Made by a program: the position numbers and the translations under genes | Assembly (NCBI GenBank): GCA_913776405.1 | Contig: CAJYOV010000064.1 | Coordinates: forward strand, 1-5,196 | Reading direction: 5' to 3' | DNA: 5,196 bases | From: Pseudobdellovibrionaceae bacterium | GTDB taxonomy: Bacteria; Bdellovibrionota; Bdellovibrionia; Bdellovibrionales; JAMPXM01 | Notes under the pieces: generated by a model | Seen by the model: only the letters and a program-made list of their open reading frames with translations | What the model was told of the DNA's origin: nothing | Database searches by the model: none | Shown here: positions 1 through 5,196 of the stretch, in pieces | How the letters are laid out: the number at the start of each line of letters is the position of its first letter | Numbering within the stretch: position 1 is the stretch's first letter

Positions 1-93
1 GAGCTTATAAAGCAAGGCTACCAATGCGTCGGTTCTGAAGTTCAGCGAATCAAGCCGATTGCGGACCTAGTCGCACCTCTAGTTGGTCGTTGA
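1..93 (+). CDS. 3' end of an unidentified gene (partial)
   Basis: Frame 1 is open from the left edge for 30 codons and ends at a TGA at 91-93. The encoded tail, ending in the residues IADLVAPLVGR, has a coding-like composition, whereas the other two + frames hit stops within the first 40 bases. It overlaps the 3' end of the - strand gene tail-to-tail by 15 bp (79-93), a common arrangement for convergent genes. I do not recognise the family from so short a tail and assign no function. The alternative is a chance open frame, which remains possible because only 30 codons are visible. The sequence to the left of the window would settle it. Confidence 0.5.
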   Translation, partial: ELIKQGYQCVGSEVQRIKPIADLVAPLVGR

Positions 94-912
94 ACGATAG
101 TTCTCGCCGCGATCTGCGGGCGGCGCCATCCGGAGAGCGCGATTCTCTTCTTCGTTGTTTTTGTCTTGGCCGGGGCTCGAAACCATCAGCAGGTAATCGT
201 CGTCAGGCGTTGGCTGATTCATGATGATCGCCCACGTGTCTTGAGAGATCTTTTTCCGGTAAAAGTTGCGACCCGCTCTTAAGATCTGGCAACCGAGCTC
301 AGAGGTGCCACCTGCGTCACGCTCAGCACCGAGGCAAGGCGGGTCGACAAGATATTCTTGATCGGCAGCGAGAGACAAAGGCCCCGTCGTAAAAGACAGA
401 ATTCTATAACCCAGCATTTTTTCGAGCTCGAAGATGGGCGAAGCGGTAAGGGTATGAGTTGAGAAGATCGACGGTAAATAAAGCAGCACGCGTTTACCCT
501 GATACTGCCGAATCGCATCGATCACTTCAGATTTCGTTGTGGTATTCGTGCGAACCTTCACAACTTCAAGACCGTCTAGGTCCTTGCGATTGAAGTCTGG
601 CATTTGCTCTTCAGCGAGGACGACGTCAAACGGTGCGCCTTCTCGTTTCGCCGATCGCAAAAACGCTTCTAGAATTTCGCGATGCCAAGCTGGCTGAGGG
701 GGAATCCCGAAGGCTGTCAGCTTCGTCTCTCGGATCGGCATATAGAAACGTCTGTAAACAACCTCGCCGATCTCTGCGGGCGAGCCGATATTTGAAGGTT
801 TGATCACGATTGGGGGCGTTTTCGCATATCCGAATTTGAGGACGACAAACATCCCGATCGTTAGAACCAGAACCATGGCAGGCAAGTAGAGACGGATGAA
901 CCACTTCTTCAT
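79..912 (-). CDS. Uncharacterised membrane-anchored (exported) protein
   Basis: A 277-residue protein that I cannot assign to a family. The N-terminus begins MKKWFIR, followed by a hydrophobic stretch at about residues 8-28. This looks like an uncleaved signal anchor or signal peptide, so the remaining ~245 residues probably lie outside the cytoplasmic membrane. The exported part reads as alternating strands and helices: strand-like segments near 96-100 (FDVVLAEE), 116-121, 141-146 (RVLLYLP) and 170-175, then a strand-rich end around 227-244. This suggests a small alpha/beta domain. The only two cysteines, C193 and C208, lie close together and could form a disulphide. The tail from about 248 is charged and polar and probably disordered. 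The frame extends 12 codons further to a TTG at 946-948, but the ATG at 910-912 puts the positively charged MKK directly before the membrane segment and is preferred. Its ribosome site is weak (TAGGT, 8 nt upstream). It is transcribed divergently from the pan/coa operon; a functional link is not shown. Confidence 0.75.
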   Translation of the reverse strand: MKKWFIRLYLPAMVLVLTIGMFVVLKFGYAKTPPIVIKPSNIGSPAEIGEVVYRRFYMPIRETKLTAFGIPPQPAWHREILEAFLRSAKREGAPFDVVLAEEQMPDFNRKDLDGLEVVKVRTNTTTKSEVIDAIRQYQGKRVLLYLPSIFSTHTLTASPIFELEKMLGYRILSFTTGPLSLAADQEYLVDPPCLGAERDAGGTSELGCQILRAGRNFYRKKISQDTWAIIMNQPTPDDDYLLMVSSPGQDKNNEEENRALRMAPPADRGENYRSTTN

Positions 913-931
913 ATGGGAAGACCTACGTATA

Positions 932-948
932 TTGACCTCGGGGGTCAA
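932..948. promoter_or_regulatory. Perfect 6-bp inverted repeat, possible operator
   Basis: TTGACC at 932-937 is followed by a 5-bp spacer and its exact reverse complement GGTCAA at 943-948. The 17-bp size is typical of a site for a dimeric helix-turn-helix regulator. Because of the symmetry, each arm offers a TTGACC (-35-like) hexamer on a different strand, so a bound protein could block both divergent promoters. The symmetry is directly visible; the operator role is inferred. I do not recognise the half-site as that of a named regulator. The symmetry does not extend outward (A931 against G949). Confidence 0.4.
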
Positions 949-952
949 GGGA

Positions 953-970
953 GTTAGCTATAGAGCCAAC
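953..970. promoter_or_regulatory. Imperfect inverted repeat spanning a possible -10 element
   Basis: GTTAGCT (953-959), loop ATAG (960-963) and AGCCAAC (964-970) form an 18-bp dyad with 6 of 7 positions complementary. It covers the TATAGA hexamer and stops just before the ribosome site of the first operon gene. Its centre (961.5) is 21.5 bp from the centre of the perfect dyad (940), about two turns of B-DNA. It could be a second regulator site or a chance symmetry; the two repeats share only part of their half-site sequence. Confidence 0.25.
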
Positions 971-972
971 AT

Positions 973-977
973 AAGGA
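973..977 (+). promoter_or_regulatory. Ribosome binding site of the first operon gene
   Basis: AAGGA sits 8 nt before the ATG at 986. It supports this start even though about 20 residues precede the first Rossmann strand of the encoded protein. Confidence 0.65.
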
Positions 978-985
978 CTTGATCC

Positions 986-1768
986 ATGCGACAGGTACCC
1001 GTAAACGCAGTGTTGCTTCGGCAGCACACCGCTGCTCAGCCAGCGGTTTATCTCATTGTTGGTGATGGCCGGCTGGCTCGTCACCTCCGAGCTTACCTCG
1101 AGTTCGAGGCGTTACCTCACCTTTCGATTTCTAGAAGATCATCAGCTACATCGAAAATCGAAACTGAAAAATTAAAGATGCTCGCGGCACAAGCGACTCA
1201 TGTGTTGCTCGCGATCTCGGACTCGGCGATCGAACCGTTTTTGAATGAGCACGCGTTTCTTCAAGACAAAGTTTGCGTGCATTTTTCGGGGGCGCTCGTA
1301 ACGCCGCTTGCGGCTTCAGCACATCCGCTTATGACCTTTTCGTCTAGAACCTATTCTCACGAACGGTATCTCGAAATTCCGTTCGTGCTTGAAAAAGGGC
1401 GCGGCAGTCTTCGCGATCTTCTACCTGGCTTTAAAAATCCAAGTTTTGAGATCGCGAGCGCCGACAAAGTTCGCTATCACGCGCTTTGTGTGATGAGCGG
1501 CAACTTTACAATCCTGCTTTGGGAAAAGACGTTCCGCGAATTCGCGAAACTCGGCCTCCCGAAAGACGTGCTTTTCACTTACTTGAATCAAATCACCGAA
1601 AACCTTGAGACCGCTCCTGAAGAAACAACGGTTCTTACCGGACCTCTCGTGCGCGGCGACCAAGCGACGATTGAAAAACACCTGGCAGAGTTGGGTAAAG
1701 ACCCTTACGCCGATGTCTATCGCGCATTCGTCACGGCATTCAATGCAATCGAAGGAGAAGCTCCATGA
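986..1768 (+). CDS. Rossmann-fold / DUF2520 oxidoreductase, candidate ketopantoate reductase
   Basis: A 260-residue protein with the two-part layout of Rossmann-like plus DUF2520 proteins. The N-terminal NAD(P)-binding half has strand VYLIVGDGRLARHL (residues 21-34, a GxGxxA-type dinucleotide loop), then LLAISDSAI (74-82) and HFSGAL (99-104), the usual order in 6-phosphogluconate-dehydrogenase-like reductases. AHPLMTF (112-118) marks the hinge. The C-terminal helical DUF2520 half carries K161, H165 and the SGNF segment (171-174), followed by the signature TGPLVRGD (218-225) with T228 and H232. Family recognition is firm; the substrate is not. The gene is first in the operon and shares a 4-bp ATGA overlap with panB, whose product, 2-dehydropantoate, must be reduced before PanC can act. 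No panE is visible in the window. A non-PanE ketopantoate reductase (PanG) has been described in Francisella. From memory, DUF2520 proteins often neighbour panBC, so a role as the missing reductase is a reasonable inference. Start: ATG 8 nt after AAGGA. Confidence 0.85.
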   Translation: MRQVPVNAVLLRQHTAAQPAVYLIVGDGRLARHLRAYLEFEALPHLSISRRSSATSKIETEKLKMLAAQATHVLLAISDSAIEPFLNEHAFLQDKVCVHFSGALVTPLAASAHPLMTFSSRTYSHERYLEIPFVLEKGRGSLRDLLPGFKNPSFEIASADKVRYHALCVMSGNFTILLWEKTFREFAKLGLPKDVLFTYLNQITENLETAPEETTVLTGPLVRGDQATIEKHLAELGKDPYADVYRAFVTAFNAIEGEAP

Positions 1769-2625
1769 AATCAGTTTTAGACTTCCCGAAGGCGAAATCG
1801 AAAAACGAAATGATCTCGATGGTCACTTGTTACGACTACACAAGCGCTCGCCTAGTTGAGTCGACTGCAATTGACTGCATTCTCGTTGGCGATAGCGTTG
1901 CCATGACTATGCACGGTCACGATTCGACGTTGCCTGCCACCGTCGAAATGATGGCTGCGCATACCGCTGCGGTTCGCAAAGGCGCGCCCTCGAAGTTCAT
2001 CGTCACAGACCTGCCCTTCCTCGCACACCGTGGATCCCTTGATCGCACGCTCGAGGCCGCGCGCTTAATTATGGCTTCGGGCGCTCAGGCGCTCAAAATC
2101 GAAGGCATCGATGGGTCAGAAGATGTGTTCAAACACATCGTTCAGTCTGGCGTTCCGGTTCTTGGTCATCTTGGGTTGACGCCACAATCGGTTCATCAAT
2201 TCGGCGGTTTCAAGGTTCAAGCGACTTCGCCTGAGGCGCAAGAGATGCTCCTTCAACAAGCTTTGAAAGTTGAAGCTGCTGGCGCCTTCGCTTTGGTTCT
2301 TGAGTGCGTTCCCACCAGCATCGCAAAGATCGTCACTGAGCGCCTTTCGATTCCGACGATCGGGATCGGCGCAGGCGCCGGGTGTTCAGGTCAGGTTCTG
2401 GTTTTTCAAGATCTCTTGGGCCTGAATCGCGAGTTCAAGCCAAAATTTGTTCGCACTTTTGTCGACGGTTTCTCGATGTTTCAAACAGCGCTGAACCAAT
2501 TCGATCAAGAAGTGAAGTCTGGCACCTTCCCCGCTGCGCATGAATCGTTTAACCCGAAAGTCGACGCTGGCGCGCATGTGAAACCGATCTCGAAGCCGCA
2601 CGAGGGTTCGGAGGCTACGCAATGA
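1765..2625 (+). CDS. panB: 3-methyl-2-oxobutanoate hydroxymethyltransferase (ketopantoate hydroxymethyltransferase)
   Basis: Cytosolic TIM-barrel enzyme that transfers a hydroxymethyl group from 5,10-methylene-tetrahydrofolate to 2-oxoisovalerate, giving ketopantoate, the first committed step to pantothenate. At 286 residues it is slightly longer than usual. Landmarks in order: MVTCYDYTSARL (19-30), VGDSVAMTMHGHDSTLPAT (41-59), TDLPF (81-85), LKIEG (110-114), GHLGLTPQSVHQFGGFKVQ (134-152), LVLECVP (177-183) and IPTIGIGAGAGCSGQ (196-210). By alignment from memory with the E. coli enzyme, the metal ligands D43, D82 and E113, substrate-contacting S44 and K111, and catalytic E180 are all present. 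The usual [C/T]DGQ is CSGQ here, so an aspartate common in the family is absent. About 20 residues after SFNPK (from ~266) extend past the normal end and look disordered. The ATG overlaps the upstream stop (ATGA) and follows AAGGAG at 1752-1757, with a 7-nt spacer. Confidence 0.97.
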   Translation: MKSVLDFPKAKSKNEMISMVTCYDYTSARLVESTAIDCILVGDSVAMTMHGHDSTLPATVEMMAAHTAAVRKGAPSKFIVTDLPFLAHRGSLDRTLEAARLIMASGAQALKIEGIDGSEDVFKHIVQSGVPVLGHLGLTPQSVHQFGGFKVQATSPEAQEMLLQQALKVEAAGAFALVLECVPTSIAKIVTERLSIPTIGIGAGAGCSGQVLVFQDLLGLNREFKPKFVRTFVDGFSMFQTALNQFDQEVKSGTFPAAHESFNPKVDAGAHVKPISKPHEGSEATQ

Positions 2626-3410
2626 AAAATGAAACTTCTGCGACGACAAAATCCCCTCGTGTTTTCACGAGTCTCGACGCTTGGACCGTCTTCCGTAAAT
2701 CACTTGACTCCAAGTCTGTCGGCTTCGTACCCACGATGGGTGCTCTTCATGAGGGTCACGGCTCGCTTCTGGAACGCGCGCGTGCAGAGAACGATTACGT
2801 AGTTCTCAGCATCTATGTGAACCCGACTCAATTTAACGATCCAAAAGACCTCGAAAAATATCCGCGGACACTCGAGAGCGATGTTGCGATCGCAGCAAAA
2901 GCTGGCGTCGATTTCGTAATCGCACCGACCTATGCTCAGATGTATCCCGATCAGTATCGGTACAAGGTGACTGAGAACGACTTGTCGACGAAACTCTGTG
3001 GCGCCCATCGCCCGGGCCACTTCGACGGCGTACTCACAGTCGTGATGAAACTCTTTAATCTCGTACGCGCAGATCGCGCCTACTTCGGCGAAAAAGACTA
3101 TCAACAACTCGAACTCATTCGCGGGATGGCAGCCGCGTTCTTCATGCAAACTCAAGTTCTTGCGTGCCCAACCGTGCGCGAGGCAGATGGCCTAGCGATG
3201 AGTTCGCGCAATTTAAATCTCGATTCGGCGTCTCGAACTCAGGCGCCCGCATTTGCGGCCGCACTGAAGTCTCAATCCACCGTCGAAGCGGCTCGTGAGA
3301 CACTCAGTAAAAACGGTTTTGATGTCGATTACGTCGAAGACATCGGGAACCGGCGCTACGGGGCTGTTCGCATCGGCGGAGTAAGGCTGATTGACAATGT
3401 CGAACTCTGA
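2622..3410 (+). CDS. panC: Pantothenate synthetase (pantoate--beta-alanine ligase), compact form
   Basis: ATP-dependent ligase that activates pantoate as pantoyl-adenylate and joins it to beta-alanine to give pantothenate. It belongs to the HIGH-motif nucleotidyltransferase superfamily. Motifs in order: PTMGALHEGH (37-46, HxGH-type), YVNPTQFN (65-72), LCGAHRPGHFDGV (125-137), VMKLFNLV (141-148), FGEKDYQQL (155-163), READGLAMSSRN (186-197, the KMSKS-like region) and the standard end RLIDN (255-259). All catalytic-domain motifs are present, so the enzyme should be active. It has 262 residues including a ~14-residue N-terminal extension, against about 280 for most bacterial PanC. The loss is in the C-terminal lid domain: only 65 residues follow SSRN, compared with about 90 in E. 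coli. The ATG overlaps the panB stop (ATGA) and follows GGAGG at 2610-2614, 7 nt upstream. Confidence 0.96.
   Translation: MKNETSATTKSPRVFTSLDAWTVFRKSLDSKSVGFVPTMGALHEGHGSLLERARAENDYVVLSIYVNPTQFNDPKDLEKYPRTLESDVAIAAKAGVDFVIAPTYAQMYPDQYRYKVTENDLSTKLCGAHRPGHFDGVLTVVMKLFNLVRADRAYFGEKDYQQLELIRGMAAAFFMQTQVLACPTVREADGLAMSSRNLNLDSASRTQAPAFAAALKSQSTVEAARETLSKNGFDVDYVEDIGNRRYGAVRIGGVRLIDNVEL
3378..3386 (+). promoter_or_regulatory. Ribosome binding site for coaBC inside the panC end
   Basis: GGAGTAAGG carries two purine-rich cores inside the conserved RLIDN-coding end of panC. AAGG (3383-3386) lies 10 nt before the ATG at 3397. GGAG (3378-3381) lies 9 nt before an in-frame TTG at 3391. Both starts are possible and differ by two codons; ATG is preferred on codon grounds. 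Confidence 0.5.
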
Positions 3411-4731
3411 TTCAAAGCCTTCAAAAAAATCAAAGATTCTCTTTCAGCTGTCGGGCTCGATCGCTTGCTTTAAAGCGTGCGCTGTTTTGTCGAAACTAGC
3501 ACAAGCGGGACACGAAATCGAAGTGGTTGCGACTCCATCTGCGCTCAAGTTCGTCGGCGAAGCCACGCTCGAAGGCCTAACAGGTCGCAAGGTCCATACG
3601 TCGACTTTCGAATCTGGCCGCTACATGGATCATATTCATCTCGTTCGTTGGGCTGACATGATTTTACTTTGCCCGGCGACGGCGAACACATTGAACAAGC
3701 TTGCTGCAGGCGTTGGCGACGATCTGATTTCAACGATGTTTCTCGCACACGATTTCAAAAAGCCGTATCTTGTCGCGCCTGCGATGAACCAGTTCATGTG
3801 GACTCACCCGGCAACACAAGCCTCGGTTACGAAACTCATCTCTTGGGGCGTAAACATCCTGGGCACCTCGGCCGGCGCTCTCGCTTGCGGCGAAATCGGC
3901 GAAGGCCGCATGCTCGAACCCGATCAAATTCTTGAGGCTGTCGACACTGCACTTGGCGCCGCCAGACACACGACGAAAGATGGAGTGAATCAAGCGATCA
4001 GCCCTGCGAAACGAATCTTGATCACATCAGGTGGTACAACCGAACCTATCGACGGCGTACGCGCAATTACCAACACGAGCTCGGGGCGCACAGGTGCCGA
4101 GATCGCGAGCTGGTTCGCAAACTCAGGCGCAGAGGTCACGCTGCTTCACGCGAAGTCTGCCGTCTTGCCGCGTGAGTTTAACGGCACTCTTCGAGCCTTC
4201 ACATCTTTCGAGACACTTAAGACCGCTCTCACTCAAGAACTTGCAGCGAAGTCGTTCGACGTCGTTATTCATCTAGCCGCAGTGGCCGATTATTCGGTCT
4301 CTCGAGTCGAATCAAACGGCGCTGTTTACCAGGCACCTCTGAAACAAAAGATCGATTCGGGCGAAGACCTCAAAATCACACTGAAAAAGAACCCAAAACT
4401 CGTCGACATGATTCGTTCACTCTCGATGAATAAAGAGGTTCAGGTCGTTGCATTTAAACTGACAGCGACGGCCGACGAACCTACTCGTCTTGCGGCCGTT
4501 AAAGCGTTGAACGCGCATGCGAAGCCTGACTTCGTCGTTCAAAACGAGGCTTCACAGATTACAGCGACTTCACATCCGTTTCGCATTTTTAGATCGAATC
4601 GCTTGATCCGAGAGGTCGATGGCGCTATCGATCTTGCGCGTTCGCTAAGTGAACTCATGTTCAAGAGCGATGAGCTTGAAAGTTCGCGCTCAGTCACGGG
4701 CCGTGAACAGTCGCCGGGAGGTTCTTTATGA
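3397..4731 (+). CDS. coaBC: Bifunctional phosphopantothenoylcysteine decarboxylase / phosphopantothenate--cysteine ligase
   Basis: A fusion enzyme catalysing two successive CoA steps: CoaB couples 4'-phosphopantothenate to cysteine (CTP-dependent in most bacteria), and the FMN-dependent CoaC decarboxylates the product to 4'-phosphopantetheine. The CoaC domain (about 12-185) shows SGSIACFKA (19-27, FMN phosphate loop), HIHLVRWAD (79-87, catalytic His as H79), CPATANT (92-98), PAMNQFMW (128-135) and [12 protein letters not shown] (161-172, with C164 of the substrate clamp). The CoaB domain (about 204-422) shows [22 protein letters not shown] (209-230, N226), LAAVADY (293-299), AFKLTA (352-357) and VVQNEASQ (380-387). 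The usual KXKK motif reads KQKI (316-319), a mild departure. It has 444 residues, against about 400 in E. coli. The excess is mostly a linker around 186-203 and a polar tail from about 424 that looks disordered. The ATG overlaps panC by 14 bp; an in-frame TTG at 3391 is the alternative start. Confidence 0.96.
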   Translation: MSNSDSKPSKKSKILFQLSGSIACFKACAVLSKLAQAGHEIEVVATPSALKFVGEATLEGLTGRKVHTSTFESGRYMDHIHLVRWADMILLCPATANTLNKLAAGVGDDLISTMFLAHDFKKPYLVAPAMNQFMWTHPATQASVTKLISWGVNILGTSAGALACGEIGEGRMLEPDQILEAVDTALGAARHTTKDGVNQAISPAKRILITSGGTTEPIDGVRAITNTSSGRTGAEIASWFANSGAEVTLLHAKSAVLPREFNGTLRAFTSFETLKTALTQELAAKSFDVVIHLAAVADYSVSRVESNGAVYQAPLKQKIDSGEDLKITLKKNPKLVDMIRSLSMNKEVQVVAFKLTATADEPTRLAAVKALNAHAKPDFVVQNEASQITATSHPFRIFRSNRLIREVDGAIDLARSLSELMFKSDELESSRSVTGREQSPGGSL

Positions 4732-5196
4732 TTTTAAGTCTGGATGTCGGTAACACGACTATTCACGGCGGCGTCTTCGAAGGCGACCAACTGAAGTTTC
4801 AGTTTCGGCGCACTTCGGAGTTTCGCGCTTCATCTGACGAACTCGGCATTTTCTTGAAGACCGTTCTTCGCGAGAACGACATCGATCCAAAGGCGATTCG
4901 TCAAATCGCGATTTGCTCGGTTGTCCCTGACGCGATTCACTCGCTTCGCAATGCGTGCCTCAAGTACTTTTCACTCACACCCTTCTTACTTCAAGCTGGC
5001 GTAAAAACAGGTTTAAAGATCAAGTATCGTAACCCAGTCGAAGTAGGCGCAGATCGCATCGCCAACTCCATCGCGGGTGCGCATCTTTATCCCGGCAAAA
5101 ATTTGTTGATCGTCGACTTCGGTACCGCGACCACGTTTTGCGCCGTCAACACAGAGCGCGAGTACCTAGGCGGCGTCATCATCGCGGGCCTTCGTA
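4728..5196 (+). CDS. coaX: Type III pantothenate kinase (partial, runs off the right edge)
   Basis: The first 156 codons are present; the family is usually about 250-260 residues, so roughly 100 C-terminal residues lie outside the window. CoaX phosphorylates pantothenate to 4'-phosphopantothenate in the cytosol. It belongs to the ASKHA superfamily, is typically insensitive to CoA feedback, has a high Km for ATP and needs a monovalent cation. Visible motifs: LDVGNT (5-10, phosphate-binding loop 1 with D6), ICSVVP (62-67), [13 protein letters not shown] (101-113, GADR with probable catalytic D109), [11 protein letters not shown] (127-137, loop 2) and GGVIIAG (148-154). It is unrelated to CoaA (type I) and to eukaryotic-like type II kinases, and supplies the substrate for CoaBC encoded just upstream. 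The start overlaps the coaBC stop (ATGA) and follows GGGAGG at 4716-4721, with a 6-nt spacer. No frameshift is seen up to the edge. Confidence 0.96.
   Translation, partial: MILSLDVGNTTIHGGVFEGDQLKFQFRRTSEFRASSDELGIFLKTVLRENDIDPKAIRQIAICSVVPDAIHSLRNACLKYFSLTPFLLQAGVKTGLKIKYRNPVEVGADRIANSIAGAHLYPGKNLLIVDFGTATTFCAVNTEREYLGGVIIAGLR

Larger units (their letters stand above)
913..985. promoter_or_regulatory. Divergent intergenic promoter region
   Basis: This 73-bp gap between the starts of the - strand gene and the pan/coa operon is the only non-coding stretch of any length in the window, so the promoters for both should lie in or next to it. On the + strand, possible -10 elements are TATATT at 928-933 (5 of 6 to TATAAT, but with no good -35 box at 17 bp) and TATAGA at 959-964 (4 of 6). 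TTGACC at 932-937 is a good match to a -35 box, but its spacing to TATAGA is 21 bp, longer than usual. No standard sigma-70 pair fits cleanly, so the exact promoter is not resolved. The gap also contains two dyad symmetries, listed separately. There is no room for a riboswitch. Confidence 0.5.

Noticed and set aside
279..904. Two shorter - strand frames (279-518, 626-904) inside the membrane protein gene
   Set aside because: They are in a different frame from the 277-residue protein, which has a proper signal anchor, and their translations look random.
913..948. N-terminal extension of the - strand protein to a TTG at 946-948
   Set aside because: The extra 12 residues precede a clean MKK signal-anchor start, the TTG has no ribosome site, and using it would consume half of the intergenic region including the perfect dyad.
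932..948. TTGACC...GGTCAA as a transcription terminator hairpin
   Set aside because: The stem is only 6 bp, no T-tract follows on either strand, and it lies between two divergent starts where a terminator is not expected.
1605..1859. 84-codon + strand frame across the DUF2520/panB junction
   Set aside because: It is out of frame with both genes, which have clear motifs and their own ATGA junction. Its arginine- and serine-rich translation is typical of a shadow frame.
2700..3155. 151-codon open frame on the - strand
   Set aside because: It lies wholly antisense to panC, whose catalytic motifs are unmistakable. It has no ribosome site I could support and its translation resembles no protein family.
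3669..4276. Out-of-frame + strand open frames (3669-3935, 4031-4276) inside coaBC
   Set aside because: They sit within coaBC, where the in-frame product is continuously homologous to CoaC and CoaB. There is no sign of a real overlapping gene.
4669..4731. Polar tail at the end of coaBC as a sign of frameshift
   Set aside because: The tail reads through in frame to a normal ATGA junction with coaX and contains that gene's ribosome site, so it is a real extension and not a broken end.

Overview
The window is about 5.2 kb of densely packed bacterial chromosome. It holds most of a vitamin B5 / coenzyme A biosynthesis operon on the + strand and a divergent gene on the - strand. Balanced-to-moderate GC, Shine-Dalgarno motifs before every + strand start and stop/start overlaps at each junction are typical of a Gram-negative chromosome. 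The gene order (DUF2520 oxidoreductase, panB, panC, coaBC, type III kinase coaX) and the style of the unknown membrane protein make me think of Bdellovibrionota or a related deltaproteobacterial lineage. That placement is inference from memory, not something the sequence proves.

Layout. Positions 1-93 (+) look like the last 30 codons of an unidentified gene that enters from the left. It meets tail-to-tail, with a 15-bp overlap, an unrecognised membrane-anchored protein on the - strand (79-912). A 73-bp divergent intergenic region (913-985) follows. It holds a perfect 6-bp dyad (TTGACC-5-GGTCAA), a second imperfect dyad whose centre lies about two helical turns away, and possible -10 elements. 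From 986 to the right edge, five + strand genes are run together with no gaps: a Rossmann/DUF2520 protein (986-1768), panB (1765-2625), panC (2622-3410), coaBC (3397-4731) and a truncated coaX (4728 to the window end). Three of the four junctions are 4-bp ATGA overlaps and the fourth is a 14-bp overlap, so the operon is very probably translationally coupled.

Pathway. PanB makes ketopantoate from 2-oxoisovalerate. A ketopantoate reductase must then make pantoate, but no panE is present here, and the DUF2520 protein occupies exactly that slot. PanC joins pantoate to beta-alanine, giving pantothenate. CoaX phosphorylates pantothenate, and bifunctional CoaBC adds cysteine and decarboxylates to 4'-phosphopantetheine. 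The aspartate decarboxylase (PanD) and the last two CoA steps (CoaD, CoaE) are not in the window.

The region is mainly well-understood metabolism. The points that deserve a second look are the DUF2520 protein as a possible non-canonical ketopantoate reductase, the paired dyads in the divergent promoter region, the short C-terminal domain of PanC, small departures from family motifs in PanB and CoaBC, and the uncharacterised divergent exported protein. I see no mobile element, CRISPR array, RNA gene or convincing terminator.
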